A stretch of DNA of 64,000 nucleotides from Acidipropionibacterium acidipropionici (GCF_001441165.1 NZ_CP013126.1:1951551-2015550); one strand, 5' to 3'; counted from the stretch's first letter, positions 23,004 to 31,467 are shown. Notes: generated by a model not told the origin, from the sequence alone. Program-made: numbers and translations.

Positions 23004-24113
23004 TCAGCTCTCCCGTCGTCGGGCGTAGGCCCCGGCGTCGATCCCGCGCAGCCGGGCATACTCGCCCAGGCGGCCGCGGATCAGCAGATCGGTGCCGCGC
23101 AGCCCCTCCAGATCCGGTGCCCCCAGCAGGGCCATCAGCTCGCGGGTGTGACGCTGCCAGCTCCCGATGAGCTCGATGAGTCCCTCGGCCCCGAGCTCCA
23201 CGACTGTCGACAGGAAGGCTCCCGCCACACCGACCGCCTCGGCGCCCAGCGCCAGGGCCTTGAGGACGTCGAGAGGATTGCGCACTCCTCCCGAGGCGAA
23301 CAGGGTCGGGCGCGAATCCGCGTCCAAGCTTGCGGCGTCGAGCAGGCAGGCCGGCGCCGACTGCCCGAATCCGGTGAGATAGCCGTAGTCGCCGCCGGGA
23401 CGCCGGTCGTTCTCGATGCGCAGGAAGTCGGTGCCGCCGCGTCCCGAGACGTCGGCGAAACGCACCCCGACGTCGGCCAGCCGGTGAAGGGTGCGCGGGC
23501 TCAGGCCGAAGCCGACCTCCTTGACCAGCACCGGCACCGGGCTGGCGGCCACGATCGCCTCGATGCCGCTCAGCCAGTCCCCGAAGCGCGGCGAACCCTC
23601 GGGCATCACCGTCTCCTGGACGGCATTGATATGCACCTGAAGGGCGTCGGCGCCCAGCAGATCCACCGCACGGCGGGCGTCATCGGCGGACCGCCCGACC
23701 CCGATATTGGCCATCACCAGGCCGTCCGGATTCTCCCGCCGGATGATCCGGAAGCCCGGCGCCGCGTCGGGATCGTCCAGGGCGATCGACACCGATCCGC
23801 AACCCATGGCAAGGCCGGTCTCGCGTGCCGCGATCGCCAGCTGCTGGTTGATGCGTCCGGTGTGGGCCGTGCCGCCTGTCATCCCGTTGATGTAGAAGGG
23901 CCAGGCCGCATCCCGGTTGAACATCCTGGTGGCCGGATCCACCGACTCCAGGGCGACCGCGTCCATCGCATGGTGGACGAAGTCCAGGTCGTCGAACTCA
24001 TTGCCGCGGGCGGACGACCCGTCTCCCTGGCCCGGTTCCCACTGCATGGTGGCGAGCCGGACGTGGTCCTCCTTGCGGTCATGACGCCGTTCGGCGTCGC
24101 GGTCGGCGCTCAC
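23004..24113 (-). CDS. fni: type 2 isopentenyl-diphosphate delta-isomerase
   Basis: A 369-residue FMN/NADPH-dependent enzyme that interconverts isopentenyl and dimethylallyl diphosphate, the last step of this operon. Family motifs seen are RKEDHVRLA at the N-terminus, FYINGMTGGT, LVKEVGFGLSP, FADVSGRGGTDF (flavin-phosphate loop) and FASGGVRNPLDVLKALALGA. The GTG start at 24113 overlaps the phosphomevalonate kinase stop by 4 bp; longer open frames upstream lie within that gene. It is unrelated to the type 1 (Nudix) enzyme. It supplies DMAPP for the polyprenyl chains used by MenA further along. Confidence 0.95.
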   Translation of the reverse strand: MSADRDAERRHDRKEDHVRLATMQWEPGQGDGSSARGNEFDDLDFVHHAMDAVALESVDPATRMFNRDAAWPFYINGMTGGTAHTGRINQQLAIAARETGLAMGCGSVSIALDDPDAAPGFRIIRRENPDGLVMANIGVGRSADDARRAVDLLGADALQVHINAVQETVMPEGSPRFGDWLSGIEAIVAASPVPVLVKEVGFGLSPRTLHRLADVGVRFADVSGRGGTDFLRIENDRRPGGDYGYLTGFGQSAPACLLDAASLDADSRPTLFASGGVRNPLDVLKALALGAEAVGVAGAFLSTVVELGAEGLIELIGSWQRHTRELMALLGAPDLEGLRGTDLLIRGRLGEYARLRGIDAGAYARRRES

Positions 24114-25201
24114 CGTTCGGCGCCGATCGGCTCGCCGGCCGCGGCATGGGGCTGCAGATCCAGGGGGAGGACGCCGTCGGCCCGCCATGCCTCCAGGATG
24201 GGTTCGACGTCGTGATTCTCGGGCACCAGGGCGATCCCGCAGTCTCCGCCCCCGGCTCCCGAGGGCTTGGCCGCGGCGCCCTCCCGCTCGGCGACATTGC
24301 ACAGGATGCGCAGCTGATCGGTCTCGATCGCGGTGCCGCGCAACTGCCCCAGGTGCTGAAGCAGACGCCGGCAGCGCCTGATCACCGACAGGACAGTCTG
24401 GGCGTCGTCATCCCACGCCGTCACGAGCTGATCGACGGCCTCGCGGGACAGGTTGAGGAAGTTCGAGTAGCGGGCGTCGAGCTCGGCGTCACTCATCGAC
24501 ACCCGCCGCACGAGGCCCTCGGTGGAGGCCGGCGTACCGGTCCACCCGACCAGCAGTCGCAGGCCGTTCAACGGGCTCAGGCGGGTGATCCGACAGGGCT
24601 CCCAGCCCTCATCGGTCAGCGCGTCGGTGACCGTTCCCCGTGACGCCGCCTGCCGCAGCCGGGTGCGATCGGGGGAGGTGTATCGGATGAACCCTCCGAA
24701 GGTGCTCGCGGCGACGTCCCCGCCCGAGGCCTTCGGGGCCACCTCGACGGTGGCCAGCAGTGCCAGCCGGAACCTCTCGTCGCAGCTCAGCCCCATAGCG
24801 TAGAACTCGTCGAGGGCGGCCACCACGGCGACGGTGACGGCGGCCGAGGACCCCAGCCCGAATTTGCGGCCCGAGGCGTCGTCCAGCTCGCTGCTGATGT
24901 GCAGGTCGAAGTATCGCGGAGCCAGGCCCCGCTCGGCGCGCAGCCTCTCCATCACGGTGATGGAGGCGGTGACGTAGTCGTAGGGGTTGTGGTCGGCGAT
25001 GATCTGGTCGTCCTCGTCGCGCACCCAGGTGAGCGGGCCGTGCCCGTAACGGCTGGAGTGCACCCGTCCCATCCCGGCGCTGGGGGTGAGCTGCACCGTG
25101 ATGCGACGGTCCACGGCCACCAGGACGGAGGGCTGGCCGGGCTCCACCACTGCGTACTCGCCGGCGATGTAGAGCTTGCCGGGGGCGCTGGTCTCGATCA
25201 C
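24110..25201 (-). CDS. mvaK2: phosphomevalonate kinase
   Basis: A 363-residue GHMP kinase that phosphorylates 5-phosphomevalonate. The N-terminus (SAPGKLYIAGEYAVVEPGQPS) is diagnostic of bacterial phosphomevalonate kinase. The ATP-binding motif is FGLGSSAAVTVAVVAAL and the C-terminal GHMP motif is KPSGAGGGDCGIAL. Its length fits the family. The ATG overlaps the stop of the decarboxylase gene by 4 bp, and its own stop overlaps fni, so translation is coupled through the operon. Confidence 0.95.
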   Translation of the reverse strand: MIETSAPGKLYIAGEYAVVEPGQPSVLVAVDRRITVQLTPSAGMGRVHSSRYGHGPLTWVRDEDDQIIADHNPYDYVTASITVMERLRAERGLAPRYFDLHISSELDDASGRKFGLGSSAAVTVAVVAALDEFYAMGLSCDERFRLALLATVEVAPKASGGDVAASTFGGFIRYTSPDRTRLRQAASRGTVTDALTDEGWEPCRITRLSPLNGLRLLVGWTGTPASTEGLVRRVSMSDAELDARYSNFLNLSREAVDQLVTAWDDDAQTVLSVIRRCRRLLQHLGQLRGTAIETDQLRILCNVAEREGAAAKPSGAGGGDCGIALVPENHDVEPILEAWRADGVLPLDLQPHAAAGEPIGAER

Positions 25202-26169
25202 ATCGACTCCGATCCGCGGGCCGGCACCAGCCGGGCGCCGGGGCCGGGTGCCACCACGCGCACCCCGCCGAGACCACCGACGGCCGCCGCCACCTCATCG
25301 GCGTCACCGGGGGTGGTGAGCAGACACACATTCGGCCCGGCATCGGCGGTGGCCCAGGCCTGCACACCGCTGGCCCGCAGCGCCGCGGCCGCATCCAGGA
25401 CCGAGACGCTGGCCGGTGCCAGATATCGCACCGGAGGCCGGGTGGAGGCGATGACGGCGTGCATCCGCAGCGCGTGGAGCTCGGTGAGCTCCCCGATCCG
25501 GCCGACGTCGCCGGCTCGGCAGGCGGCGACCATCTCGTCGAGCACCTCGCGGGTGGAGGAGACCCAGGCGTCGTAGAAGGGGGAGGTGTCGCGGGTCAGG
25601 CGCATCGCCTCGCGGCTGGAGACCGCCTTCTGGTGGCCGTCGATGGTGACGATGACGAGCCGCAGATCGGGGGCGGGGACGGGCTCGGCGAAGGAGCTCG
25701 CGTCGTCGGTCCCGGCGTGCCAGACCGCGAATCCGGGCACGATCGAGCGGCAGGCCGAGCCCGAGCCGCGACGCGCCAGCCGGCTCAGTGCGGGCTGGTC
25801 GAGATCCAGGCCGTAGGCCGCCGACGCCGCCACCGCCAGGGCGGCGAAGCCCGAGGCCGAGGAGGCCAGGCCGGCGCCGGTGGGGGCCTCATTGGTGGAG
25901 ACCACGGCGGCCGGGCGGTGGTCGCCGGCGAGCTGGCGGACCAGGTCGAGGAAACCGGTGGTGCGCCGGGTGGCCGCCTGCGGGGCGGGGGAGCCGTTGA
26001 GGGCGAAGGAGTCGGCGGCCTCGCCGACGTGCACGCTCGTGGTGGTGGTGAAGGCGTCCAGGGTCATCGACAGGGAGCCGGTGGCGGGGAGGATCAGCTC
26101 TTCATCGCGCTTCCCCCAGTACTTCACCAGGGCGATATTCGGCTGCGCACAGGCGGTGGCCGAGCTCAT
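25198..26169 (-). CDS. mvaD: diphosphomevalonate decarboxylase
   Basis: A 323-residue GHMP-family decarboxylase converting diphosphomevalonate to isopentenyl diphosphate with ATP. The signature N-terminus is QPNIALVKYWGKRDEELILP, followed by SLSMTLD. The nucleotide loop is GLASSASGFAALAVAASAAYG and RRGSGSACRS follows with the conserved Ser/Arg. A Lys/Arg-containing HQKAVSSREAM segment and NVCLLT near the end also match. The ATG at 26169 overlaps the mevalonate kinase stop by 4 bp; the upstream open frame is a shadow of that gene. Confidence 0.95.
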   Translation of the reverse strand: MSSATACAQPNIALVKYWGKRDEELILPATGSLSMTLDAFTTTTSVHVGEAADSFALNGSPAPQAATRRTTGFLDLVRQLAGDHRPAAVVSTNEAPTGAGLASSASGFAALAVAASAAYGLDLDQPALSRLARRGSGSACRSIVPGFAVWHAGTDDASSFAEPVPAPDLRLVIVTIDGHQKAVSSREAMRLTRDTSPFYDAWVSSTREVLDEMVAACRAGDVGRIGELTELHALRMHAVIASTRPPVRYLAPASVSVLDAAAALRASGVQAWATADAGPNVCLLTTPGDADEVAAAVGGLGGVRVVAPGPGARLVPARGSESM

Positions 26170-27281
26170 GCGGCCTCCACCGCCGTCCGCCAGGTACGGG
26201 CTGCTCCGGACCGGCGAAGGTCGACCTCCATCCGCTCGGCGTGCTCCTCGTCGCGGGCCAGCACGATGATGCAGCCGCCGCGCCCGCCCCCGGTGAGTTT
26301 GGCGCCCATCGCGCCGGCCCGGTCGGCGGCGTCGACCAGCCGCTCGAGGGTGAGATCGCTGACGCCGAGCTCGGCGAGATGGCGGTGGACCTCGCACATG
26401 TGCGCTCCGAGGGCCTCCCGGTCGCCCGAAGCCATGCACGACATGCCGATCTCGGCCAGCTCCGCGAGGCGGTCGATGAGGGGGGTGACGACGTCGGGCT
26501 CGGCCTCGAGTCGTCGTCGGACGGCCGAGACGGCCTTGCCGGTGGCCCCTGCCCGGCCGGTGTCGGCGAGCACGAAGTCCAGACGTGCGCCGACGGAGAC
26601 GGGGGAGACCTGCCCGCCGAGGAAGCGGATCGGGACGGCGGATGCGACGGTGCGCGGATCCAGACCCGAGGACTTGCCGTGGGCGATCTTCTCGGCGTCC
26701 ATGGCGACCGCGTGGATGTCCTCGGCGACGAACTCGTGGTGCTCCAGGGCGGCGACGGCCCGGGCGACCGCGACCGCGACGGCGGCGCTGGAGCCCAGAC
26801 CGCGCTCGTAGGGGATGGTGCTGTCGAGCCTCAGGTCGACTCCCTGGCCGGCGTGGCCGGTCCGCCTCAGGGCCGAGTAGAGGGCCTCCAGAAGGGGTTG
26901 GACGCGTGCGGGGGCGTCGTCGGCCTCGCCGCGGAACAGGGCGCTGTGAATGTGCGTGCCGGCAGGTCGGGGGGTCACCCGGGCCGTGGCATTGAGAGCG
27001 TGGAGGGGGATCGCCACGGCGGGCGCGCCGTAGACCACGGCGTGCTCGCCGAAGAGGATCGCCTTGGCATGGGAGGTGCCCACGGCGGTCCGTCCCTCGG
27101 CTTCGCCGATCCCCGAGGACACGGCTTCGCCGATCCCCGAGGACACGGCTTCGCCGATTCCCGGCTGCTCGGCTGCGCTCACTGCCGACTCGTCGGCGGC
27201 TGGGTCGGTCGGGGCGGACGCCGGTCCGTCCTCGTGGGTGTGCCGTGCGGCGGAGTAGCTGCCATCGACCTCGGTCGTCAC
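26166..27281 (-). CDS. mvk: mevalonate kinase with repeat-bearing N-terminal extension
   Basis: First gene of the lower-mevalonate operon. The catalytic domain starts near residue 66 with TSHAKAILFGEHAVVYGAP. It has YERGLGSSAAVAVAVARAV as ATP loop, EKIAHGKSSGLD with the catalytic Lys/Asp region, and KLTGGGRGGCIIVL near the end. The first 65 residues are an unusual acidic, low-complexity extension containing SSGIGEAV repeats encoded by a 24-bp tandem repeat. AGGAG 5-6 nt before the GTG at 27281 indicates that it is translated. An internal GTG at codon 67 would give a family-length protein, so both forms are possible. Upper-pathway genes (HMG-CoA synthase and reductase) are not in the window. 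Confidence 0.93.
   Translation of the reverse strand: MTTEVDGSYSAARHTHEDGPASAPTDPAADESAVSAAEQPGIGEAVSSGIGEAVSSGIGEAEGRTAVGTSHAKAILFGEHAVVYGAPAVAIPLHALNATARVTPRPAGTHIHSALFRGEADDAPARVQPLLEALYSALRRTGHAGQGVDLRLDSTIPYERGLGSSAAVAVAVARAVAALEHHEFVAEDIHAVAMDAEKIAHGKSSGLDPRTVASAVPIRFLGGQVSPVSVGARLDFVLADTGRAGATGKAVSAVRRRLEAEPDVVTPLIDRLAELAEIGMSCMASGDREALGAHMCEVHRHLAELGVSDLTLERLVDAADRAGAMGAKLTGGGRGGCIIVLARDEEHAERMEVDLRRSGAARTWRTAVEAA
27099..27162. repeat. 24-bp tandem repeat inside mvk
   Basis: Two full units (27099-27122 and 27123-27146) and a partial, slightly diverged third. Being a multiple of three, copy changes would add or remove eight residues (SSGIGEAV) in the N-terminal extension without breaking the frame. 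Confidence 0.9.
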
Positions 27282-27491
27282 GCGGTCTCCTGTCTGCTGC
27301 GAGGTGTCTGGGGCTTCAGGGCCGTCGAGGGGCGGAAGGGCGCTCGGGGGCGGTCACCTGGCCGCTGGCCAGCATAGTCGCCGATGCACGATTTTCCCTG
27401 TCGCCATCGGCTGGGGCACCTGTGCGACATCGATGAGAGGGGAGGGTGTGGAGCGGGCAGGAATTGTTCCCGGAGCTCCGCGGTTCTGGTA

Positions 27492-27505
27492 GTTGACACA
27501 TCAAC
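27492..27505. promoter_or_regulatory. candidate operator GTTGA-CACA-TCAAC
   Basis: A perfect 5-bp dyad that also contains TTGACA, 16 bp before the GTG start of the LLM oxidoreductase gene. It lies in the 240-bp region shared with the divergent mevalonate operon. A MarR- or TetR-like regulator could bind here; none is encoded next to it. Confidence 0.4.
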
Positions 27506-27521
27506 GACTCAGGAGTTCACG

Positions 27522-28736
27522 GTGACCGAGACCACTTCCGCCCCCGCCGGACAGGCCGGGGACCAGAATCGGGCGGCGACCCGCGTCCCCGTGCAGCTCG
27601 GCGTCTTCACCGTCTCCGACGTCACCCCCGACCCGGTGAACGGGAATACTCCCAGCGAGCACGAGCGTCTGATGAACATCGTCGCGATCGCCAGGAAGGC
27701 AGAGGAGATCGGGCTGGACGTCTTCGCTCTGGGCGAGCACCACGACCCTCCCTTCGTGTCCTCCTCGCCGACCACCACCCTGGGATCCATCGCCGCCCAG
27801 ACCCGTCGGATCATCCTGTCCACCTCGACGACGCTGATCACCACGAATGACCCGGTCAAGATCGCCGAGGACTACTCGATGCTCCAGCACCTGTCCGGGG
27901 GCCGGGTCGATCTCATGATGGGCCGCGGCAACACCGGCCCCGTCTATCCGTGGTTCGGTCGCGACATCCGTCAGGGCATCAACCTCGCCCTGGAGAACTA
28001 CGCCCTGCTGCACAGGCTCTGGCGCGAGGACGTCGTGAACTGGAAGGGCACATTCCGCACCCCGCTCAACGGCTTCACCGCCACCCCGCGCCCCCTGGAC
28101 GACGTGCCTCCCTTCGTGTGGCACGGCTCGATCCGCTCCCCCGAGATCGCCGAACAGGCCGCTTACTACGGGGACGGGTTCTTCCACAACAACATCTTCT
28201 GGGACATGGACCACACCCGCCGGATGATCGAGCTCTACCGCACCCGCTTCGAGCACTACGGCCACGGGCCCGCCTCGCACGCCATCGTGGGGCTGGGCGG
28301 ACAGTTCTTCATGCGACGCAACTCTCAGGACGCCGTCCGGGAGTTCCGCCCCTACTTCGACAACGCCCCGGTCTACGGTCACGGACCCTCGATGGAGGAG
28401 TTCACGGCCTCCACGCCGCTGACGGTCGGCTCCCCCCAGCAGGTCCTCGAACGCACCCTCGGATTCAAGGAGCAGTTCGGCCACTACCAGCGCCAGCTCT
28501 TCCTCATCGACCACGCCGGTCTGCCGCTCAGGACCGTCCTGGAGCAGATGGACCTGCTCGGCGAGATCCTTCCCGACCTGCGCAAGGGATTCCTGGAGGG
28601 CCGGCCCGCCGACATCCCGGACGCCCCGACCCACGCCTCACTGGTGGCCGCCGCCAGTGCGCCCGACGGCGCCTACCGATTCGACACCGGCGACGACGTC
28701 ACCGGTACCTCCGACCGGGCGGAGGCGACGCTGTGA
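27522..28736 (+). CDS. LLM-class flavin-dependent oxidoreductase (CE1758-type)
   Basis: A 404-residue bacterial-luciferase-like monooxygenase. Motifs include VQLGVFTVSDVTPDP at the start of the barrel, GLDVFALGEHHDPPFVSSSP, RIILSTSTTLITTNDPVKIAEDYSML (split here across strands) and GGRVDLMMGRGN, which matches the FMN or F420-binding loop. GTG 27522 is chosen because AGGAG precedes it by 6 nt; the open frame further upstream has no such site. The stop overlaps the next gene, an FMN-reductase-like protein, so the pair forms a two-component system in which the reductase would deliver reduced flavin. Confidence 0.87.
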   Translation: MTETTSAPAGQAGDQNRAATRVPVQLGVFTVSDVTPDPVNGNTPSEHERLMNIVAIARKAEEIGLDVFALGEHHDPPFVSSSPTTTLGSIAAQTRRIILSTSTTLITTNDPVKIAEDYSMLQHLSGGRVDLMMGRGNTGPVYPWFGRDIRQGINLALENYALLHRLWREDVVNWKGTFRTPLNGFTATPRPLDDVPPFVWHGSIRSPEIAEQAAYYGDGFFHNNIFWDMDHTRRMIELYRTRFEHYGHGPASHAIVGLGGQFFMRRNSQDAVREFRPYFDNAPVYGHGPSMEEFTASTPLTVGSPQQVLERTLGFKEQFGHYQRQLFLIDHAGLPLRTVLEQMDLLGEILPDLRKGFLEGRPADIPDAPTHASLVAAASAPDGAYRFDTGDDVTGTSDRAEATL

Positions 28737-29296
28737 GGATCACCGCCGTCAGCGCAGGGCTGGTCGAGGCCGGCGTCGAGGCGCAGATCGACGTCGTCGA
28801 GGTGCGCGACCACGCCCACGACCTGGTCAACGCCGAACTCACCGGGATGAGATCGGCCGCTCTGGGCGCCGTGCCCGACCGGGTGGCCACCTCGGACGCC
28901 CTGGTGGTCGTGACGCCCGTGTTCAACGCCCACCCCGCCGGCCTCTTCCAGATGGTCTTCGAGGTGCTGGACAAGGACGCCCTGGTGGGAAAACCCGTGC
29001 TCATCGGCGCCACCGGGGGCAGCGCCCGGCACTCCCTGGTCCTCGATCAGGACCTGCTGCCGATGTTCCACTATCTGCACGCCCTGGTGGTCCCTGTCTC
29101 GGTCTTCGCCGCCACCGACGACTGGGGCGGCTCCTCGGGGCTGGACGCCAGGATCGGGCGGGCGGTGAACGCGCTCCTGCCGCTGCTGGGCGTCCGGCCG
29201 GGTGAACCCCCGGAAGGTGCGGATCGCGTCGCACCATCCGATGATTTGACTCTCACCGCCGACTTCGAGCAGATGATGAGGGCCCTGGGGCACTGA
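28733..29296 (+). CDS. NADPH-dependent FMN-reductase-like protein (CE1759-type), N-terminally shortened
   Basis: A 187-residue flavodoxin-like protein. GTG 28733 overlaps the LLM stop by 4 bp and has GGAGG 7 nt upstream. After RITAVSAGL the family normally has a Ser/Thr-rich phosphate loop and helix (SxPSSTRLLADRLA type). Here the chain passes directly to VEAGVEAQIDVVEVRDHAHD. About 20 residues that bind the FMN phosphate are therefore missing, with the frame kept. The rest is conserved: ALVVVTPVFNAHPAGLFQMV, LIGATGGSARHSLVLDQ and DDWGGSSGLD. It may be inactive or have altered cofactor binding. Confidence 0.8.
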   Translation: MRITAVSAGLVEAGVEAQIDVVEVRDHAHDLVNAELTGMRSAALGAVPDRVATSDALVVVTPVFNAHPAGLFQMVFEVLDKDALVGKPVLIGATGGSARHSLVLDQDLLPMFHYLHALVVPVSVFAATDDWGGSSGLDARIGRAVNALLPLLGVRPGEPPEGADRVAPSDDLTLTADFEQMMRALGH

Positions 29297-29330
29297 GCCG
29301 GGACGCAGCTCAGTCCTCGACGGCAGGGAG

Positions 29331-29370
29331 ACCTGGCGGCGGCACTGATATTCCACTGCCGCCGCCAGGT
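29331..29370 (+). terminator. hairpin after the LLM/reductase operon; repeat-family copy 2
   Basis: ACCTGGCGGCGGCA (29331-29344) pairs with TGCCGCCGCCAGGT (29357-29370), extended by a TG/CA pair after one mismatch, and is followed by TTTGCATGACGTCG. It starts 35 bp after the reductase stop. Stem core and flanks match the hairpin at 22790-22833 read on the minus strand. Confidence 0.75.
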
Positions 29371-29455
29371 TTGCATGACGTCGCGGTCTGGGGGGAGGGG
29401 GGACGGGGGACAGGGGTCTGCGGCGCCGGCCTCGTGGCCCGGGCTCGCTGACGCC

Positions 29456-30436
29456 TCAGAGGAGACGTGCGGCGAGCTGCCGGTACATCTCGAACTTGAC
29501 GTCGACGTCGGCGATATAGCTCACCAGCATGATCTCGTCGACGCCGTGGCCGGCCTGGAAGTCCGTGATCCGCTCGGCCACCTCGTCGTAGTCGCCGACC
29601 ATGATCTCGTCGGGGTGGGCCCCGACATAGCGCCTCAGCTCCTCGCGATGCCCCTCCTCCATCTGGTCGAGGGTGACGAATCGGATCGGCCGGCCGTGGG
29701 CCAGCCCGGTCTTCATGTCCGCGGCCACCAGGGCCTGCTCCTGGGCCTGGGCGCGGGTCGGTGCCGCGCTCACAGACAGCGCCGACAGCGTCCGACCCTG
29801 GACGCCGGACGGCAGCTGGGCCCGGTAGCGGTCCATCACCGTCGGGCTCTGGGTGCCCGTGAAGAACTGGGCGTAGGCGTAGTTCATGGCCTGCCTGCCG
29901 GCCCAGGCCGCCGACTGGCCGCTGGAACCCAGCAGCCAGAACTGGGGCGGCGTCTCCAGCGAGGGGCCCACCACCAGCGGATGGTAGGGGTGGTCCTCGG
30001 CCAGCTCGCCGCGCATCAGGCCGAGAGTCTCCACGATGAGCTCGTTGATGGAATCGGGATGGATGACGCGGCCCTGGTTCAGCGCGTATGAGGCCCGCAT
30101 GTCCCCGCCCGGAGCACGCCCCAGGCCCATGTCCACCCGGTCGCCGAACAGCGTCGTCATGGTGGCGAAGCGCTCGGCCATCTGCAGGGAGCCGTAGTGC
30201 ATCGCCATCACCCCTCCCGACCCGACACGGATCGTCGAGGTCGCACCGAGCAGATGGGTCATGAGCAGGTCCGGCGCGGTCGACAGCATCCGGTCGGTGT
30301 TGTGATGCTCGGCCAGCCAGAACCGGTGATAGCCGGCCTCCTCGATCCCCTTCACCAGGGTGACCGCGTCGTGCAGCGTCGCCGATGGCGTGCGGCCCTC
30401 GAAGAGCGGTAGCTGTTCCAGAACTGACAGTCGCAT
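29456..30436 (-). CDS. LLM-class flavin-dependent oxidoreductase (MsnO8-type)
   Basis: A 326-residue single-domain luciferase-like protein. It starts with LSVLEQLPLFEG and contains GYHRFWLAEHHNTDRMLSTAP, IRVGSGGVMAMHYGSLQMAE (over the substrate pocket), DMGLGRAPGGD and PQFWLLGSSGQSAAWAG, the typical pattern of the group named after MsnO8. Such proteins use reduced flavin (or in some cases F420); the substrate is unknown. It faces the LLM/reductase operon tail to tail and may borrow reduced flavin from its reductase. Confidence 0.87.
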   Translation of the reverse strand: MRLSVLEQLPLFEGRTPSATLHDAVTLVKGIEEAGYHRFWLAEHHNTDRMLSTAPDLLMTHLLGATSTIRVGSGGVMAMHYGSLQMAERFATMTTLFGDRVDMGLGRAPGGDMRASYALNQGRVIHPDSINELIVETLGLMRGELAEDHPYHPLVVGPSLETPPQFWLLGSSGQSAAWAGRQAMNYAYAQFFTGTQSPTVMDRYRAQLPSGVQGRTLSALSVSAAPTRAQAQEQALVAADMKTGLAHGRPIRFVTLDQMEEGHREELRRYVGAHPDEIMVGDYDEVAERITDFQAGHGVDEIMLVSYIADVDVKFEMYRQLAARLL

Positions 30437-30651
30437 CCTGCCTCCATGCCGAGGGCCCCGTGTCGACGTCCCGAGTCGAGGACCTGTGTCGAAATCACCG
30501 TGGCCGAGCTTCTACGGCCCGTCGCTGCGGGCCGCCGGATCGGGCGCTTCCCGATCGACGACAGCTCCAACCCCGGGAGGTCGCCGATTCTTCCACCAGT
30601 GTTCGCCGGTCCGTGTTCAACGGCCCGGCCCCGCCGCGGTTGCGCCGTCAC

Positions 30652-30657
30652 TAGGCT
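30652..30657 (+). promoter_or_regulatory. -10 hexamer, leaderless-type, of the HAD gene
   Basis: TAGGCT, then 7 nt, then the ATG at 30665, with no Shine-Dalgarno. Confidence 0.5.
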
Positions 30658-30664
30658 GGGTGCC

Positions 30665-31456
30665 ATGAGAGAACCCGCAGAAATCGAGTGCTGGCTCACC
30701 GACATGGACGGTGTGCTCGTGCGCGAGGACCATGAGATCCCCGGCGCCAGCGATCTGATCCAGCGCTGGGTGGACACCTCCCGGCGCTTCCTCGTCCTCA
30801 CCAACAACTCCATCTTCACCCAGCGCGACCTGGCGGCACGGCTCGACGCCACCGGCCTCACGATCCCGGAGGAGAACATCTGGACCTCCGCGCTGGCCAC
30901 AGCGGGATTCCTGGCAGATCAGCATCCCGGTGCGCGACTCTTCGTCATCGGTGAGGCGGGGCTGACCACGGCCCTTCACGAGGCGGGGTTCATCCTCACC
31001 GACTCGTCCCCCGACTACGTCGTGCTCGGCGAGACCCGCAACTACTCCTTCGAGGCCATCACCAAGGCCATCCGGTTCATCGAGGCCGGAGCCCGGTTCA
31101 TCTGCACGAACCCGGACGCCACCGGTCCCTCGCCGCAGGGCCCGCTGCCCGCCACCGGAGCGGTCGCGGCCCTCATCAAGGCGGCCACCGGAGGTCGCGA
31201 GCCCTATATCGTCGGCAAGCCCAACCCGATGATGTTCCGCTCGGCCCTCAACCGCATCGAGGCCCACTCTGAGACCACCGCGATGATCGGCGACCGGATG
31301 GACACCGACATGGTCGCCGGGATCGAGGCCGGTCTGCTCACCGTCCTGGTGCTCTCGGGTATCACCAGGCGCGAGGACATCGACAGCTACCCCTACCGCC
31401 CCAACATCGTCCTCGACTCGGTGAACGATCTCCTGCCCCTCCTGAGCACGCCCTGA
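30665..31456 (+). CDS. HAD-IIA family hydrolase (NagD-like phosphatase)
   Basis: A 263-residue haloacid-dehalogenase phosphatase. Motif I is WLTDMDGVLVRE (nucleophile and acid Asp), motif II is LVLTNNSIFT, motif III uses Lys in IVGKPNPMMF, and motif IV is MIGDRMDTDMVAGIEAG. The IIA cap lies between motifs II and III. Relatives dephosphorylate nucleotides, sugar phosphates or glycerol phosphate; DhaKLM nearby makes a triose or glycerol phosphate plausible but unproven. The start at 30665 is fixed by the -10 hexamer 7 nt upstream. Confidence 0.9.
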   Translation: MREPAEIECWLTDMDGVLVREDHEIPGASDLIQRWVDTSRRFLVLTNNSIFTQRDLAARLDATGLTIPEENIWTSALATAGFLADQHPGARLFVIGEAGLTTALHEAGFILTDSSPDYVVLGETRNYSFEAITKAIRFIEAGARFICTNPDATGPSPQGPLPATGAVAALIKAATGGREPYIVGKPNPMMFRSALNRIEAHSETTAMIGDRMDTDMVAGIEAGLLTVLVLSGITRREDIDSYPYRPNIVLDSVNDLLPLLSTP

Positions 31457-31467
31457 TTGCCGCCGGC

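Noticed and set aside
25198-26439. Longer diphosphomevalonate decarboxylase start at 26439
   Set aside because: The extra 90 residues lie inside mevalonate kinase in another frame; the ATG at 26169 gives the family N-terminus and an ATGA overlap.
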